A stretch of 64,000 nucleotides of DNA from the NCBI GenBank assembly GCA_017311185.1, contig JAESUZ010004141.1:310001-374000 (forward strand), written 5' to 3'. This document shows positions 10,946 through 23,496 of this stretch, piece after piece. How positions within the stretch are numbered: position 1 is the first letter of the stretch; each line of letters begins with the position of its first letter. Made by a program: the position numbers and the translations under genes. The stretch is from Proteles cristata cristata (Eukaryota > Chordata > Mammalia > Carnivora > Hyaenidae). Under the pieces are notes generated by a model. That model worked only from the letters and a program-made list of their open reading frames with translations, was not told the DNA's origin and ran no database searches.

Positions 10946-11351
10946 CAGAGCAACCATGGGGGTAAAACCTACTCATTCAGAAAACCTCTTCAAAAGTGGC
11001 TTTAGTCCTGGGCACGACTTGTGGGATGCTATTTTTCTGGATCCGAGGAGGTCACCTCAGGAAATCAGGTCACATGGCATGGCAGAGCCTCCAGGACCTT
11101 TCCAAACCCTCCAAGATGCTGAGACAAGGGCCATCCTGTCTGGGAGGGAATGGGGATTCTGAGAGAACCATCAAGGGCACAGGTATCTGAGAAGGGTCAT
11201 ACCTGAGTACTTCGAGAAAGACTTCCATGCCACCTGGGTTTTCTGTTTTCTCTGCACTTCTGGAGAAAATCGTGTTTCTGCTGACATCAGCTAGACGGAG
11301 TTCCCTGTTGCTGCATGTCTGCAAGACCACCTACCGGCCGCTGTCTCATCT

Positions 11352-11485
11352 GGCCCCCACGACCACCCAGTGGGCTATGTGTCGTCCCATTTTACAGATG
11401 AGAGCACTGAAATCCGGAGTTGGAGTCAAATGCCCAAGCCAGCTAGCTAGAAGATGACAATTCAAACATATGCTGTCTAATCCTA
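11352..11485 (-). mobile_element. MIR, antisense
   Basis: It reads CCCATTTTACAGATGAGAGC, then a degraded region, then CCAGCTAGCTAGAAGATGAC. Confidence 0.7.
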
Positions 11486-11559
11486 CAGCCTCTCTGAACG
11501 TCAACACTGGTTTTCCTTTCAGAGGTCGTAGATCACAGGCACCAACCGGCGTCATCTCT

Positions 11560-11720
11560 GACCTGAATCCAAGTCACAGAGACTTCACTAAATGACTTAA
11601 TCTTTCCAAAGCCTCGGTTTTCTCCTTTGTAAAATGGGCATATAAATAATACTTGCTTGTCTCCCACAGTTTGAGGACTCCATGTACGTGAAACAGCTAG
11701 CTGGGTGCCTGGCTCCCAGC
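11560..11720 (+). mobile_element. MIR
   Basis: It reads ACTAAATGACTTAATCTTTC, GCCTCGGTTTTCTCC, TTTGTAAAATGGGCATA and later TGCCTGGCTCCCAG, matching MIR in + orientation. Confidence 0.75.
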
Positions 11721-12713
11721 AAGGGTGCCATTGGCATGCGGTGTTTAACCATAAGGCCTCACTGAAACTCTTTTGAGGAAGCTTCCTGAGCTTCCTCCAC
11801 CCCGCCCCATGCATCTCTGCCTTGTGGCACAGTCCTTATTAACTAACTAAAGCCAAGATTTCACCCTTCAAGTGTGGATAACAATATATGTTTGTGTGGA
11901 TCATGTCCTATGGATAGAGCTCTGCAAATTCATTTTTACTTTGTGTTATTTTTTCAGACAGGCTGAGTCAGAAACTTGAGGCTCGGACTTTTTTAGTTTT
12001 TCCACCAGCCACTAAGAATTCTTGCTTCCATCAGGGGAATAAAGAAATGCAGAAAAGGGGCGCTCTAGGCTTGCTGGCTTGCTTCCGGAAAAGGGTCTGT
12101 GCAGTGGAAACAAGGGTCTGTGGATGGGACACTGGGCTGTAGAAGACAGGACGAGCCATCCAGGGCAGGGACAGGCAGCCATCAGCTACTGAAGCCACCT
12201 GAGTGGCAGATAGAGCCACAGCCAAAGAAGGAGGCCGGATAAGGCTTGGCGGGAGAGCAGTGCCTCCATCTTGGTCTCTGCAGCAAAGGCACTGGCCAGG
12301 GTGGACACAGGGAACCAGGCTGACAAATACTTCTGGAAAGTCTATGCATGTGCCAGGTAGGGTGTAAGTTCAGGACATGGTCCCAGCCGCCGGAGCCCAC
12401 GATTTTGTTAAGGAGTAGAGACCAGAATCAATGTCTAGGAAGAAAGGAAGGGGGAAAGTTGGGGACAGGCAGATAGGAAAAAGGGAAATCAAGGAGGCTC
12501 TTCCAAGGATGTGTCACAGATGCTGATTAAACAGAAGAAACGAATGCGAGGCTGCCGAGGCACCCAGGGTGGGATGCACCGACTCTTCCAGGAGCCGCAG
12601 CAGCACCCCCTCCTCCACAGGGACCTCCACAGGGACCCCTGAACCCATGGTGGGGGAGGGGAAACACTCACACTCAATTGAAGGGTTTTGGCAGCTTGCA
12701 CTGCAAAGAGCTT

Positions 12714-12937
12714 TTAATTTTTTTAAATGTTTTTATTTATTTCTGAGAGAGACAGACAGACAGACAGACAGCGTGAGCAGGGGAGGGTCAGAGAGAGAGG
12801 GAGACACAGTCTGAAGCAGGCTCCAGGCTCTGAGCTGTCAGCACAGAGCCCGACGCGGGGCTCGAACCCACGAACCATGAGATCATGACCTGAGCCAAAG
12901 TCGGACGCTCAACCAGCTGAGCCACCCAGGCGCCCCA
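12714..12937 (-). mobile_element. CanSINE, antisense
   Basis: The copy is flanked by GCACTGCAAAGAGCTT / GCACTGCGAAGAGCTT (12698-12713 and 12938-12953). It carries a (ACAG)n run at about 12753-12772 in place of part of the GA tract. Confidence 0.95.
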
Positions 12938-13087
12938 GCACTGCGAAGAGCTTATTGGGTTACCTTTACTTTTTGTCTTTCCTCCCCTTTTTCTTAAATT
13001 TTAATGAGCATGTGAATCACCTGAGGGGAAATCGCGTTAAAATGATTATTGATTAAATAAGTTTGGGGGGGGCGGGGACTGAGCCCC

Positions 13088-13400
13088 TGCATTTGTTTAT
13101 TTTTTAACTGATTTATAATTGATGTATAATATTGGTTGCAGGTATACAACACAGTGATTGGTGGTTCGATATTTGTTCACCTCGCAAAATGATCATGGCA
13201 GGTAAGTCTAGTTAACATTCACAGCACACAGCAAAAAAAAATGTGTTCTTCTGGCGTGAGAACTTGTAAACACTGCTCTCTGAGCAACTGCAAATCTGCA
13301 ACACATCTGCAGTATCATTAACTGCAGTCAGAACATTGTATACTGTGTCCCCAGGACTTACTTATTTTACAGCTCAAAGTTGGTACCTTTTGATGGGCTG
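13088..13400 (-). mobile_element. L1 3'-end fragment, antisense
   Basis: On the - strand it reads like an old L1 3' UTR: GGTACCAACTTTGAGC, GTATACAATGTTCTGACTGC, and a final CAATTATAAATCAGTTAAAA. It is truncated, with no coding content. Confidence 0.75.
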
Positions 13401-13674
13401 TCTTTTCTTTATGGAAAATTTTGAGAAATTCTCTTTGCTCATTATTTCTTCTACTTCAGTGTGAAGCTGGGGTGGGGAGGGAGGAGGGGCGGGATAGCAT
13501 TCCCCTTGGGGGTGAAGGAATGGAACTAAGGGTCAGCCAGCTCCCCAGCCCCAGTCAGATGTCCCCCAAACTCTCCACTGTGTCTCCAGCTCCAGGCCTG
13601 ACTCCTGTCCCCATGACTGCCCCTTTTTTTTCCCAAAGTCTGGCCGCTGGGCAAGGTAAGACTAAGCTGAGGTC

Positions 13675-13883
13675 AGAGCACCTGGGTGGCTCAGTCGGGT
13701 AAGCATCTGACTTCGGCTCAGGTCATGATCTCACGGTCCATGGGTTCGAGCCCCGTGTCGGGTTCTGTGCTGACAGCTTGGAGCCTGGAGCCTGCTTCAG
13801 ATTCTGGGTCTCCCTCTCTCTGACCCTCCCCTGCTCGCACTCTCTCTCTCTCTTAGAAATAAGTAAAAAACATTAAGAAAAAA
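13675..13883 (+). mobile_element. CanSINE
   Basis: The copy is flanked by the perfect 17-bp duplication AAGACTAAGCTGAGGTC (13658-13674 and 13884-13900). Confidence 0.96.
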
Positions 13884-14602
13884 AAGACTAAGCTGAGGTC
13901 TCAGACCTCTGTGAGGCCTGATTTGCGGCGATCTGCTCCTCCGGCCCAGTGCAGAGGGCCAAGAAGGGCCGACTGCTTGCTCCCTGGCCTCTCATAGCAA
14001 TAGCCTCCAGGCACAGCTGCTACCAAGTGCAAGGCCAACGTAGGAAAACCTTGCTAAGGTTGCATCTATGAAGCCACGGCTCCTCCTCCCACCACACTGA
14101 CTTGTTCTGCACTTGCTGGAGAAAGAAATAAAATTTGTGTTCAATCCACCGGACCACCACGTTTAAGGGGTCAGTCCACTTTCTGCAACTCAGAGAAGAG
14201 CCCCAAACGGGCCAGAACTGCCCTGCGGTCACTGACCCGACCCTGTGTTGCATTCACCCTGCTGGGGCTTCGGAGCTACAGGCTGGTCAGCCAAGTATTT
14301 GAGAATGAAGTTGATTTCAGGCTGAACTGATCAAAATCAAAACCCCAGGCCAAGGAAGAGTATTCTTTAGAGGCTCTCCCTGAAGCCAGACCCACCCTCC
14401 CAAAAAATGTCTCCATAAAAGCACCGTGCAGTCCATTGAGAGCTTTTTTGGCAATAACTGTCCAGGGAATTTTTACAACCCTCTGAAATAGTCACTCTAC
14501 CCGATCTGCTCCGTGGCAGCAAACCAATGGTGCCTCATATAATTAGCCAACGTCTCATAAAATGTCAGAGTTTTGGCCCGAGATTGTTCTCAGAGATACA
14601 CT

Positions 14603-14610
14603 ATGCAAAT
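14603..14610 (+). promoter_or_regulatory. Octamer ATGCAAAT
   Basis: This is a perfect POU2F recognition octamer in sequence with no recognised repeat. Occupancy is not known from sequence. Confidence 0.4.
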
Positions 14611-14867
14611 ACCCAGCTGGTATCACCAGAGAACAGGAATTTAGTTTGGAAAAACACAGTGATTAGGATGCCAAAGCACGGGCTCAGGGTCTCCACAGGC
14701 CCAGGCCTTCTTCGAGAGGGTCCTGGCTAAGAGCTTTTCAACACAGGAGGCTGAGTCTCGGTTGATACTTCATTCTCACTCTGGCTTTCTTAGAAGTGAC
14801 CTTGGGCGCCTCCCTTAAGCAGTCTACTCTTGTTTGTTCTTCATCATCGTAACTGTACCAATGCCAA

Positions 14868-15000
14868 CCTGACAGCACTCTTGTAAATGCCAAGGGGCCG
14901 GGAGGGGTAAAGGACACAGAGGGTCAGAGAGGGGGGAAGGAAGTTGCCCAGGGAATTTGTCACACGGTGGCAAGTGGCAGTTAAATCCAGGGTGTCAGAC
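14868..15000 (-). mobile_element. MIR, antisense
   Basis: It reads GGACACAGAGGGTCAGAGAG, GAAGTTGCCCAGGGAATTTG and AGTGGCAGTTAAATCCAGGG, the reversed MIR core order. Confidence 0.65.
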
Positions 15001-15971
15001 ACACACCGTGTTCTCTCCGCACGAAGCCCTGAGCCTGACGGGCAAGGAGCACATGCCTGCATCTGCACATCTCAGTTGCTACGGGTCCCGACCGGGCGGT
15101 GCCGTTTGAACTACACCCTCCTCGAGCCCTGTCTGAGCCCACCCGTGACCTTTTAGGGGCAGAGCTGTGTCACAACCATGCAGCCTTTCTGAGCAATCTG
15201 GTGAGACACGGGGTTTTCCCCTGTTCACACTGAGCACAAATTCCTTCTGGCAGCTTAGGATCTGAAGCTAGGGTCCCCCGAGTGTGAACAGGCACCTCCC
15301 CCCCAACATACTCACACACACTCTCCCCTGCACACTCCTCTCAGAGCACTCTTCTAGAGTTCAGAGCCTCACTGTTCCGGAAGCAGCTAATACCACTGAA
15401 AAGAATGATTGTTAATTTTACGGGGCACCTGGCAAGGGAGGGCAGGCTCTTTATAATATCTGATATTCAAAATGAAACTGCAGGTTAATATCGTTTGCCA
15501 TTCCCATTTTATGGGCAGGGAGAGAAGGCCTGGCGAGTTGAGGCCCTCCTGCCCAGCCTCCACCCCTGCAGCCGGGCCAAACTCTCAAAACTGCCAACCA
15601 GAAGGATAGGCAAGACAAAGGCCCACACAGCTCGAAGCGGACCTACCCCGACAGAGGCGGCCCAGGCGGCCACTTGGCCGTGGAAGGTGTCCAGCCCGAT
15701 AAGGAGGCAAATGCCAGGCACCTTGTGTGTCCGAAATGCGTGTCAGGTTTCACTGCTGGGCTGCGGTGGGGCAAACGCCGTATGTGGTCTCTACCTGCCA
15801 GGACTGGTTGGCACAGACGTCCGCAGCCTGCCAGCCACGACAGGCCCAGCGGTGTGTCCCCAGGGGGCCTCTGCGCACCCCAGGGCTTCCCAGTGAGGCA
15901 CGGTTTCACGGCTCCGCCTCTCTGAACCCTACCCCTCCTCCAAGGTCAGCTACAGACGCCATTGCCAACCA

Positions 15972-16145
15972 GCCACTTCGGGCCGTGCGACCTTGGACAG
16001 GCCGCTCCATGCCTCTGAGTCTCATTGCCCTTTTGCGAATAAAATGAGAGTAAAAGAGCCCACCTCCCAGGGCTCTGGAAAGAATGAAGGGGTCCATCCA
16101 GCGCTGTGAAGGCTGCAGGGCACATTGTAAGTACTCCAGAAACGC
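15972..16145 (+). mobile_element. MIR
   Basis: It reads GTGCGACCTTGGACAGGCC, GCCTCTGAGTCTCATTGCC, then AATAAAATGAGAGTAAAAGA and CCCACCTCCCAGGG, a clear + MIR. Confidence 0.8.
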
Positions 16146-16454
16146 CAGGCACCTCCTCACTTCTAGGGGCTTCCTTTCCTGAATTTTGGTTCCCATCACC
16201 ACCTATCTCATTCAACTTACCATCTCGTCGCGCACGGGCTTGGACCTGTCATCGCGTTCTGGTCATGGGTGAGTCCTCTCTCTTCTAGATCTTAGAGCCA
16301 AAGCGCAAGGCCAGCCTTTCTCTTCCCTCCCCACACACACTTAGCACAGTCTGGGCCACACCAGGGCCCACCAGGCGCTGGTGCGTCGGGGCTCCTACAT
16401 GTGTTAGTAACACAATCCACGAAGAATTCAGCGTTCTGTGAGAGTTTTTAAGGA

Positions 16455-16662
16455 TCGTGTGCTGACGATGTACATAATTCTGTATTTCATCCTGGCAACA
16501 TGAAGCAGGTGCTGTTCTCATCTCCATCCTGTAGGTAATCGAGGAACCTGTGGGTTCAGGTGCTCAAATGGAGGTGCCCATGGTCACAGGACAGGAAGTG
16601 GGAAAAGTCAGGATGGGAATCCACATCTGTTCAACTCTAAAGCCCATGCTTTTAACCGTTAT
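16455..16662 (-). mobile_element. MIR, antisense
   Basis: It reads CTCATCTCCATCCTGTAGGT, GAGGAACCTGTGGGTTCAGG, CATGGTCACAGGACAGGAAG, then TTCAACTCTAAAGCCCATGC. Confidence 0.7.
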
Positions 16663-17129
16663 CTTAATTCCCATTGCTTAGTCACAGTCTATTCTGTTGG
16701 ACCAGAGTATCCCACCAAAAAAGCCCACAAGGAATTAAAGGGAACAGAAAGGAAAAATAGACAAGGAAGGACCAAAATAAATTCTGGGGGGAGCCCCAGA
16801 GTTGGCTAGCGTCTTCCTCTCTGATCAAAGATTGACCCAACTGTCACTTGAACGACAGCCCCCAACCCACTCATGCTAGACCCACACACAGAAGAAATGT
16901 GTCGTATGCAAAAACAGGGAAAATTTTTTTCTTAGAATTTTCTCCTTAGATGTTTTTTCTCTCTAACACCATAGCCTAAAAGAACCACAGGATGGAAGAG
17001 ACCCCAACGATTTCTGCAGGAAAAAAATAATCTTGCTTTTTAGTGATCAGCTTTATGGCAGGAACTACCAGGAAAGTGCTGGCTTTTGAGTGTTAATTCC
17101 ACCTGTCTGTTACACCTCAAATTAAAACC

Positions 17130-17137
17130 ATTTGCAT
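17130..17137 (-). promoter_or_regulatory. Octamer ATTTGCAT
   Basis: This is a perfect octamer on the - strand, in the context CCATTTGCATATTGGC, with no recognised repeat around it. Confidence 0.4.
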
Positions 17138-17599
17138 ATTGGCTAGAGGGCTTTAAAATTCAGAAATTCGTATGCTATAACTTGAAAGCCAAAATAAATC
17201 AATCAGAGCCAGCTGGGACATGTTCCCAGGAGATATAACTGAAATGTACAAGAATTCATCAACACCAGCAGTTTGGGGTGTTTTCCTTGTAGGGGGACTG
17301 TGACCGCCGGCTGACAGCCAAGACTGGCCTCCCTTCTCAAGACTGTTGGGCGGGGACCCTGGCCTGAAGTCGTCAGTCACTCTATGCCCAGACTGCATGT
17401 ATGGTGCCAGCCCAGGGTAATTTGGACCCCCCTCCATGCTTATAGTCTCAAGGAAAATGGCAGATTGTCAGAGAAGGTAGCCTCAGGACCAATGTCTTTA
17501 TCAGACAAGGAGCGATTCCAAGGACAGTCAAAAAGAAAGGCGCTTCTGTTCCAGGCTAAGACCTTTGACATATGTGAGCACCTTTAACTGAACCAACCG

Positions 17600-17735
17600 G
17601 CAGCTCAGAGATCTGTAATATTACCACCATTTTACAGATGAAGAAACTGAGGCTTGGAGAGGGAAGGTGACTTGGCCAGTGTCACAAGGTTAGTAAATGG
17701 AGTCAGGATTTGAAGCGAGGCCTACTGGCCCCACA
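17600..17735 (-). mobile_element. MIR, antisense
   Basis: It reads CCATTTTACAGATGAAGAAA, CTGAGGCTTGGAGAGGGAAG, then GTGTCACAAGGTTAGTAAAT and GTCAGGATTTGAAGCGAGGC. The core is well preserved. Confidence 0.9.
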
Positions 17736-18482
17736 ACTCGCTTCACTGTACTTGGTCACTTACCCCACAGGGACCAGCGTGAACAGCCTGCAGACACAGG
17801 CGCGGGCGTCATTGGCACATACCACAGCCAGACAGCTCAGCTGCTTCGTGCTGAGTCTCAAGTCAGATGGACCGATAACAGGGCCAGAAGGTCAGGTGTG
17901 GTGGCCTCGGGGATCGTCTGGCTGGCTCCGTGTCCTCCCGATGGTGCCTGGCGTCTGGCAGCAGAGACGGGCTGGGTGCGTGCCAAGGCCACAGTCCAGG
18001 ACAAAGGGCAGCCTCATAAAGGCCCCTGAAGCCACCTGGCCCCTATCTCCCTGCTGCCTGCAGGGCCCTGGGGTTTACAGGTCAGCCCCAAGCCCTGTTA
18101 TCTCTCTCCAGGCTCCCGCCCTGTTGAGGGCCTGGCCCCCGTCTGGCTTAGGGACACACAGAGGAGCGCAGGTGGCCAGCCCAGCACCCCTGCAGCCGCC
18201 GGCCGCCCAGCCTCACACGCGCACATACAGCGTGCTCCGCTGGCCGAAAGTCCATTCCCGGCTGCAGAGGGATCTGAGTCAAACAGTGACAGAACCACAC
18301 TGCTTGGGCACGGGCCTCGGTTTTAACAGCAGAAGAGAACAAAGAGAACAGAGTTAGCAAGTGCTGTCTCCTCTTTGCCAGCCACCGTGCACATTTCATG
18401 GCTTCTTTTAACCTCGCAGGAATTCGACAAGGGAACGGATACAGTAATAGCCTCATTGCACAAAGGCCACAGACTATATAGC

Positions 18483-18610
18483 AGCTAGGGGCATAGGCCC
18501 TGAAGAAAGGGCTGCCGGGGCCCAAATTTTGGCTCCTGTTCTCACTGCTGTTTGCCTTTGGCCAAGTTCCTTTACCTCTCTGTGCCTCAGTGTCTCATCA
18601 GTTCTTCCCT
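18483..18610 (+). mobile_element. MIR
   Basis: It reads CATAGGCCCTGAAGAAAGGG, GGCTCCTGTTCTCACTGCTG and TTACCTCTCTGTGCCTCAGT, the first half of MIR in + orientation. Confidence 0.8.
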
Positions 18611-19170
18611 GGCCTCCAGCCTGCTGGCCTACTCTGCAGGTGTTAGATTTGGAAGCCTCCTTAATCGGATGAGCCAATTCCTAAAAATAACCCCCAGCCC
18701 CACTCCCTCTGGAATGTATGACTCCCTTTGCTTATTCTCAAGCCAAGGATTCCCCCCACGGGTGCCATCTACCAGGCCCGAGAAAAGGCCACTCCTCAGA
18801 GTGGGCCCAGCCCTGGAACGTGGGGTCAGTTATCACTGTTACCGTTATATTTACCTTGGTTGTCACGAAGGCCTTTACCTGCCCGGCTTCCAGCCCAACA
18901 CCAGGGTGGTACCTGGTGGGGGAATCAGCTGCAGGTGGAGGGACCTCCCACCCTGAAAGCCCGTGGGCTGTTTCTGGAGTCTGGTTTATCAGTCCTTTAC
19001 CCTTCCAAACAAAACTTCCTGAGCCTAGTTCACTTTCCCAAGGCTACACTGCTAGTGGATTTCAACCCAGATTTGCCTCCAGGGACCACCACCTACTTCT
19101 ACTTATTGTGGCACTAAAGTAGGTAATTACCCAAGGACACCTGTAAAGTGAGTGATAAGCACAGTATCTG

Positions 19171-19378
19171 GGGGCACCTGGGTGGCTCACACGGTTCAGA
19201 GGCCGACTCTTGATTTCTGCTCAGGTCGTGACCTCAGAGTTTGTGAGTGCGATCTCATGCTGACAGTGGGGAGCCTGCTTGGGATTCTCACTCTCCCTCT
19301 CTCTCTCCCCCTCCCTTCCTCTCTGTCTCTTTATCTGCCTGTCTCTCTCAATACACAAACAAACAAACCCTTTTAAAA
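19171..19378 (+). mobile_element. CanSINE, diverged and internally shortened
   Basis: The head is GCACCTGGGTGGCTCA, but the central TCGGGCTCTGTGCTGAC part is shortened to GATCTCATGCTGACAGTGGG. A weak duplication flanks it (ATAAGCACAGTATCTG / ATAACCACAATGTCTG). Confidence 0.9.
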
Positions 19379-19394
19379 ATAACCACAATGTCTG

Positions 19395-19530
19395 GTACAT
19401 TTTAGGTGTTCCATAGTCATTAGCCTGTTTTTATAGACATGATTGTCATCCAGTTTTTACAAAGAATTGAGACATAGAGCAGTTCCACGATTTTCTCAAA
19501 GTTACTCAGACTGAATGAAGGTCAGTGTCA
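19395..19530 (-). mobile_element. MIR, antisense (diverged)
   Basis: It reads TTTTTACAAAGAATTGAGAC, ATAGAGCAGTTCCACGATTT and TCAAAGTTACTCAGACTGAA, consistent with a reversed MIR core. Confidence 0.55.
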
Positions 19531-20002
19531 AGGTGACTGTGCCATGCTGATAGGAAAATAAAACCCACCGAATGAAAGCATTGCTACTTGATTGGCATTG
19601 CCTTGGTGGTCCAGACTTCTGCACATTGCCCTACAAAAAGCGAGAGAAATTAAACAGTTAAGATATTTCAAAAGCCAAGCGTTGACATTTCAAAAGCACA
19701 AGAGCATTTCTTGTGAATTTGTAGTTTTCATAAGAAGAGATGAATGTCCATGCTATATGGTCTTCTGCCTCTCCTAGGCTGGCTGGTCAAAGTCAAGGTC
19801 ATGGCTTGTGGCTGACAGCCCTGCTCTGAACTTGGCTGGTCATTAGTACCCTGTCATCCAGTCTTCTACCTCCGGGGGATGGCTCCTGGGTCCAGGCCAG
19901 GTGTGAGCTTGCTGTCCTTAAAGATTTCCCAGGAAAGACAGCTCTGAGCCTCCCCTGTCCTCATTTCCTTCCCGCGTGGCTAATGATCATTGGCGTCCAT
20001 GC

Positions 20003-20170
20003 TTTATATAGCCATATGCTGTGAGCTTCTCACATATCATCTCACTTTGTCCTCACAACAGCCCTCTTGAGTTAGTGAGATTGTTGGCTCCATTTTGCAG
20101 ATGTGAACACTGAGGCTCAGACTGGTTGTCACCTACCCAGCTATCATGCTACGAAGCCACGGCTCACATC
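20003..20170 (-). mobile_element. MIR, antisense
   Basis: It reads CATATCATCTCACTTTGTCC, CATTTTGCAGATGTGAACAC and TGAGGCTCAGACTGGTTGTC. Confidence 0.8.
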
Positions 20171-20274
20171 GCTCACTGCCTGCTGCCTGTGTGGGTGCCC
20201 TATTGCCACTTAACCCCTTTTTCTCTTGCACTGTCCTCCCTGGAGAGATAGTACTTTATCCCAACACACATATA

Positions 20275-21110
20275 ACAATTATTTAAAAGCTACTTATCAG
20301 TGCAACCACTCTGGAGAATCATTTGTCAGATTCTACTAAAATTTGTCATTTGCATCCTCCGTCACACTGAAGTTCCACTTCCTCTGCTCTTGAAAAGTGC
20401 TCACGGGGCACCTGGGTGGCTCAGTCAATTAAGCATCCAACTTCAGCTCAGGTCATGATCTCACAGTTCGTGGGTTCGAGCTCTGCGTCGGGCTTTATGC
20501 TGACTGCCAGCTCAGAGCCTGGAGCCTGCTTCGGATTCTGTGTCTCCCTTTCTCTCTGACCCTCCCCTGCTCATGCTCTCTCTCTCTCAGAAATAATTAA
20601 AACATTTAAAAAATTTAAAAAAAAAGAAAAAGAAGAAGGAAAAGTGCTCACAAGAGCATACGAGGAGCCATGTTCAAGGATTTTGGTTAAAACATCATGA
20701 TGATGGATATTTAATAACCTAAACGTTCACCAATTCGGGAACAACAAACAACACAGGAGCCAGACGACTACAGTTTATACGCCCACAAGAGGAACTCCAG
20801 GCAGCAGCACACAGGAATGAACGGATCTGCTCTATGTGTGTGGAAAGAGCATCAAGACATACTGTAAAGCGAAAGAATCTCAAAAACGATGCTTGTAAGC
20901 GCCATTCCGTGTCCTAACGGATAACAAGTGATGCTGGTGCTTTCTATGCACATACTTACATGAGTGTGAGATAGGAAAAGCTCTGAATTAGCCAAACTGA
21001 GAATAATTACCACCGGAGTGGAGGAAAGTGACACAAAGATAGGAGATGTCGATTGAACGGGATGGCAGCCTATTCTGAGCCATTTTAATTTTTTCACAAG
21101 ACAATTGTAT
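20275..21110 (+). mobile_element. L1 3'-end remnant, interrupted by a CanSINE
   Basis: The 5' part (GCAACCACTCTGGAGAATCA, about 20300) and the 3' part (AAAGAGCATCAAGACATACTG, then ACCACCGGAGTGGAGGAAAG) follow the order of an old L1 3' end. The SINE at 20405-20638 splits them. An octamer at 20348-20355 lies within the L1. Confidence 0.7.
20405..20638 (+). mobile_element. CanSINE inside an L1
   Basis: The copy is flanked by the perfect 13-bp duplication GAAAAGTGCTCAC (20392-20404 and 20639-20651). The tail ends AAGAAAAAGAAGAAG. Confidence 0.96.
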
Positions 21111-21127
21111 TTGTGTGGCTGCTTGTG

Positions 21128-21300
21128 CGACTACAGCAAATAGCTGTGTGACCTGAAATACGTTTACTTAACTAATCTCTCTGTGTCTCTTTAGCATTTT
21201 CTATAAAATGAAGTTGATGCTAGCACTTAGCTCAGAAGGTGTAGGGAGGGATGAAGTGAGGTCATGGATAAAGCGCTCGAATCCATGCCCGAAGCATCAG
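21128..21300 (+). mobile_element. MIR
   Basis: It reads AGCTGTGTGACCTGAAATAC, TTAACTAATCTCTCTGTGTC, then TATAAAATGAAGTTGATGCT and AGGGATGAAGTGAGGTCATG. Confidence 0.8.
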
Positions 21301-23345
21301 TGATCAGTAATATTGGCAGCTCGTATGGGTCCTGAAGGCCTGTGCGGGATTGTGACTGCTGCCCTGTGGTTGGCAGAGGTGTGCTGGGGATTACTACACG
21401 TCTCATCACAGCTACAGGATCTCCACCAGGGAAATATCCAGAGCTCATGCCGCGGCCCCGGCTCGCACACGTACCAGGGGAGAAGAAATGGCAGGCCAAG
21501 TGACGGCCGACACGGGAGCTGGGTGGAGAACGGCCGTGACCGCTCTTTCTGCTGAGAGCAGAGGATGCTTATGGAAGCAGCTCCGAGGCCCGGGACTCAT
21601 CTGACGCCCTCTCCCCAGCACGGCTGAGCCCCTTAGCTCGGAGGGCAGGAGTTCACCTGCAGGGAGATCAGATCTCTAGAAGAAGGCGTTTGGAAATAGA
21701 AAGGGGCAAATCTAAGAACTGAAAGAGAGCATGTCTTCCTTCCTGTAAGGCCACTGCTCAGTTGACCGACCCGAGTGATGGCTGAACAGGGAAGGTGGGC
21801 AGAGCAAGCCAGGACAGTAATGAGGGGGTGCCTGGGAACGTCCAATTAGGAGGATGGGGGGAGGGGCTTTCTACAGAGAGTAAGGCTAGACAGGGCTGTG
21901 TCCTTCCCAGGCCAGCACAGGCACGGCCCGACGCGGGGCTGCTAAGCGGTCAGGAGTCGGGGAAGGAGGGCCGCTAGACAGCGCAGCATATCCATCTGAA
22001 TTCCAGTGCCTGGCTCCGGCGGGGGCAGGAGTAACTCTGTAATCTTGCCCTTCAAGCAAGGGAGGGAATAATACGCTCCTTGGCCCTTCGCCAGAGTCTA
22101 CAAGCACACATCCCAAGCATTGCCTTTACAGAGCCGAATCCTGTGTACCCTGATTAAATATTGGTAGTAGCTCTACCTGCCTTATCTCGATCTGGTGGAA
22201 ACCTGGCCCCCCGGGGAGCTGCGCAGAGTGGGATTTACCTGCCAGGCTACACACCAAGGAGCTTTCCTTGAGCCGTCTCTGCAGAGAAACTTCTCTAAAA
22301 TACGCAAAATCCAAATCCGTGTTTTAAATACTTACATGAGCAACATCAGTTGTGTGCTTGTTAAACCCTAAATAAAAGTCTCCTTCTGCCATCTGGGTTC
22401 CAGAGGTGCAGAGCAGGCATGTCACCTGTGTGACTTAATAAGTCACTCATTAGCTTGCTCCTGGCGGGTTCCCTTGGGGGGTGGTGAGAAGGACGCGGGC
22501 ACAGATCCCTGTTTCCTGTGCTTGAGGCTGCTGACCATGCAGGCCCTCCTCACCCAGGGGCCGGGGGCCTGCTGGGCCTGAGGGAGTCTAAGAACGCCAG
22601 ACCTAAAAGAAGGGACTAGGCTGATGTGAAATTTTCAGGGGGAAGAGGTCACCCTTGGTCCGAGTTGTCCAATCACTCGGGGCTCTCAGACTGTTCTGTG
22701 CTGTCCAGGACTTGGGCCTCTTTGCTGTGTCTTCCCTGGGAGCATGCCAGGCCCCTGCTCCGGACCCTTGTCTTCCCCACTATGCACCCTGCTAAAGGGG
22801 CAAGATTAGAATACGATTATCTCCCGGGAGACGAGGAGGGGTGATGCCACCCCCAAGGTCTCTTTGTTGACAGAGGTCATCGGGGTCTTCCTCACCAGGA
22901 GGACTCCGGATGGCAGAGCTCACTACGGAAGGGTGGGCCCTTGTGACTCCCCCAGGCAGGGGCCCTGTTCTGCAGGTGTGAGTCAGAGGTTTCTCTCTCC
23001 CCCCTCCCCCCACCAACCCCCAGCAGAGAAGTGAATCTGGTCAGAAGCACAAATGCTCCACACCCACACCGAGTTTTCAGTTTGCACAGCATCCTAAGAC
23101 CCTTCTGGTAAGAGCTCTGATTGGCTGCCACCCTACACTCCCCTCCACCCCTCCCCAGGCAGGAGATCACTTAAGGGTGGAGTTCCAGAGCTCAGTGACA
23201 GAGAGGAGCCACACACCTCTAGAACACTGCATATGGTCTTCTATTCGGGGAGAATGTTTTGGTGTTGGATCCCATAGGCCACAGAGAGGGGTCTCTGAGG
23301 CACCAGGTTTTCTCTCTCATTCTTCCTCGGGGCCACCTGTCACTC
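21301..23345. other. Intergenic stretch without recognised elements
   Basis: I see no SINE, L1 or coding exon. The short frames here (for example 21227-21555 and 22892-23170) lack family signatures. Composition is moderately GC-rich around 21860-22000. Confidence 0.6.
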
Positions 23346-23349
23346 AAGA

Positions 23350-23458
23350 CAGCAGGTCTTAGGATAAATGCTTTGTACATATTGTATTAGCTCATCTAAT
23401 CTTCATGGTAATCCTTTGAGAATACATTTTATTTTTTTTTTAATGTTTTATTTATTTC

Positions 23459-23496
<38 letters not shown>

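Larger units (their letters stand above)
8486..12697. other. Intergenic stretch with MER5 and MIR remnants and a GC-rich block
   Basis: No gene is supported. Named remnants (9063-9165, 10822-10945, 11352-11485, 11560-11720) are listed separately. A possible weak antisense MIR lies at about 9385-9490. The remainder is unassigned. Confidence 0.6.
13901..19153. other. Intergenic stretch free of CanSINEs, rich in MIR remnants
   Basis: I can place at least five MIR copies here (listed separately), with further degraded candidates near 15430-15560 and 18355-18470. Octamers occur at 14603-14610 and 17130-17137 outside recognised repeats. The GC-rich frames at 15495-16047 and 17697-18357 overlap MIRs and show no gene features. 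Confidence 0.6.

Noticed and set aside
17697..18357. Overlapping + strand frames of 110 and 215 codons
   Set aside because: They begin in an antisense MIR and run through GC-rich sequence, with no family signature.
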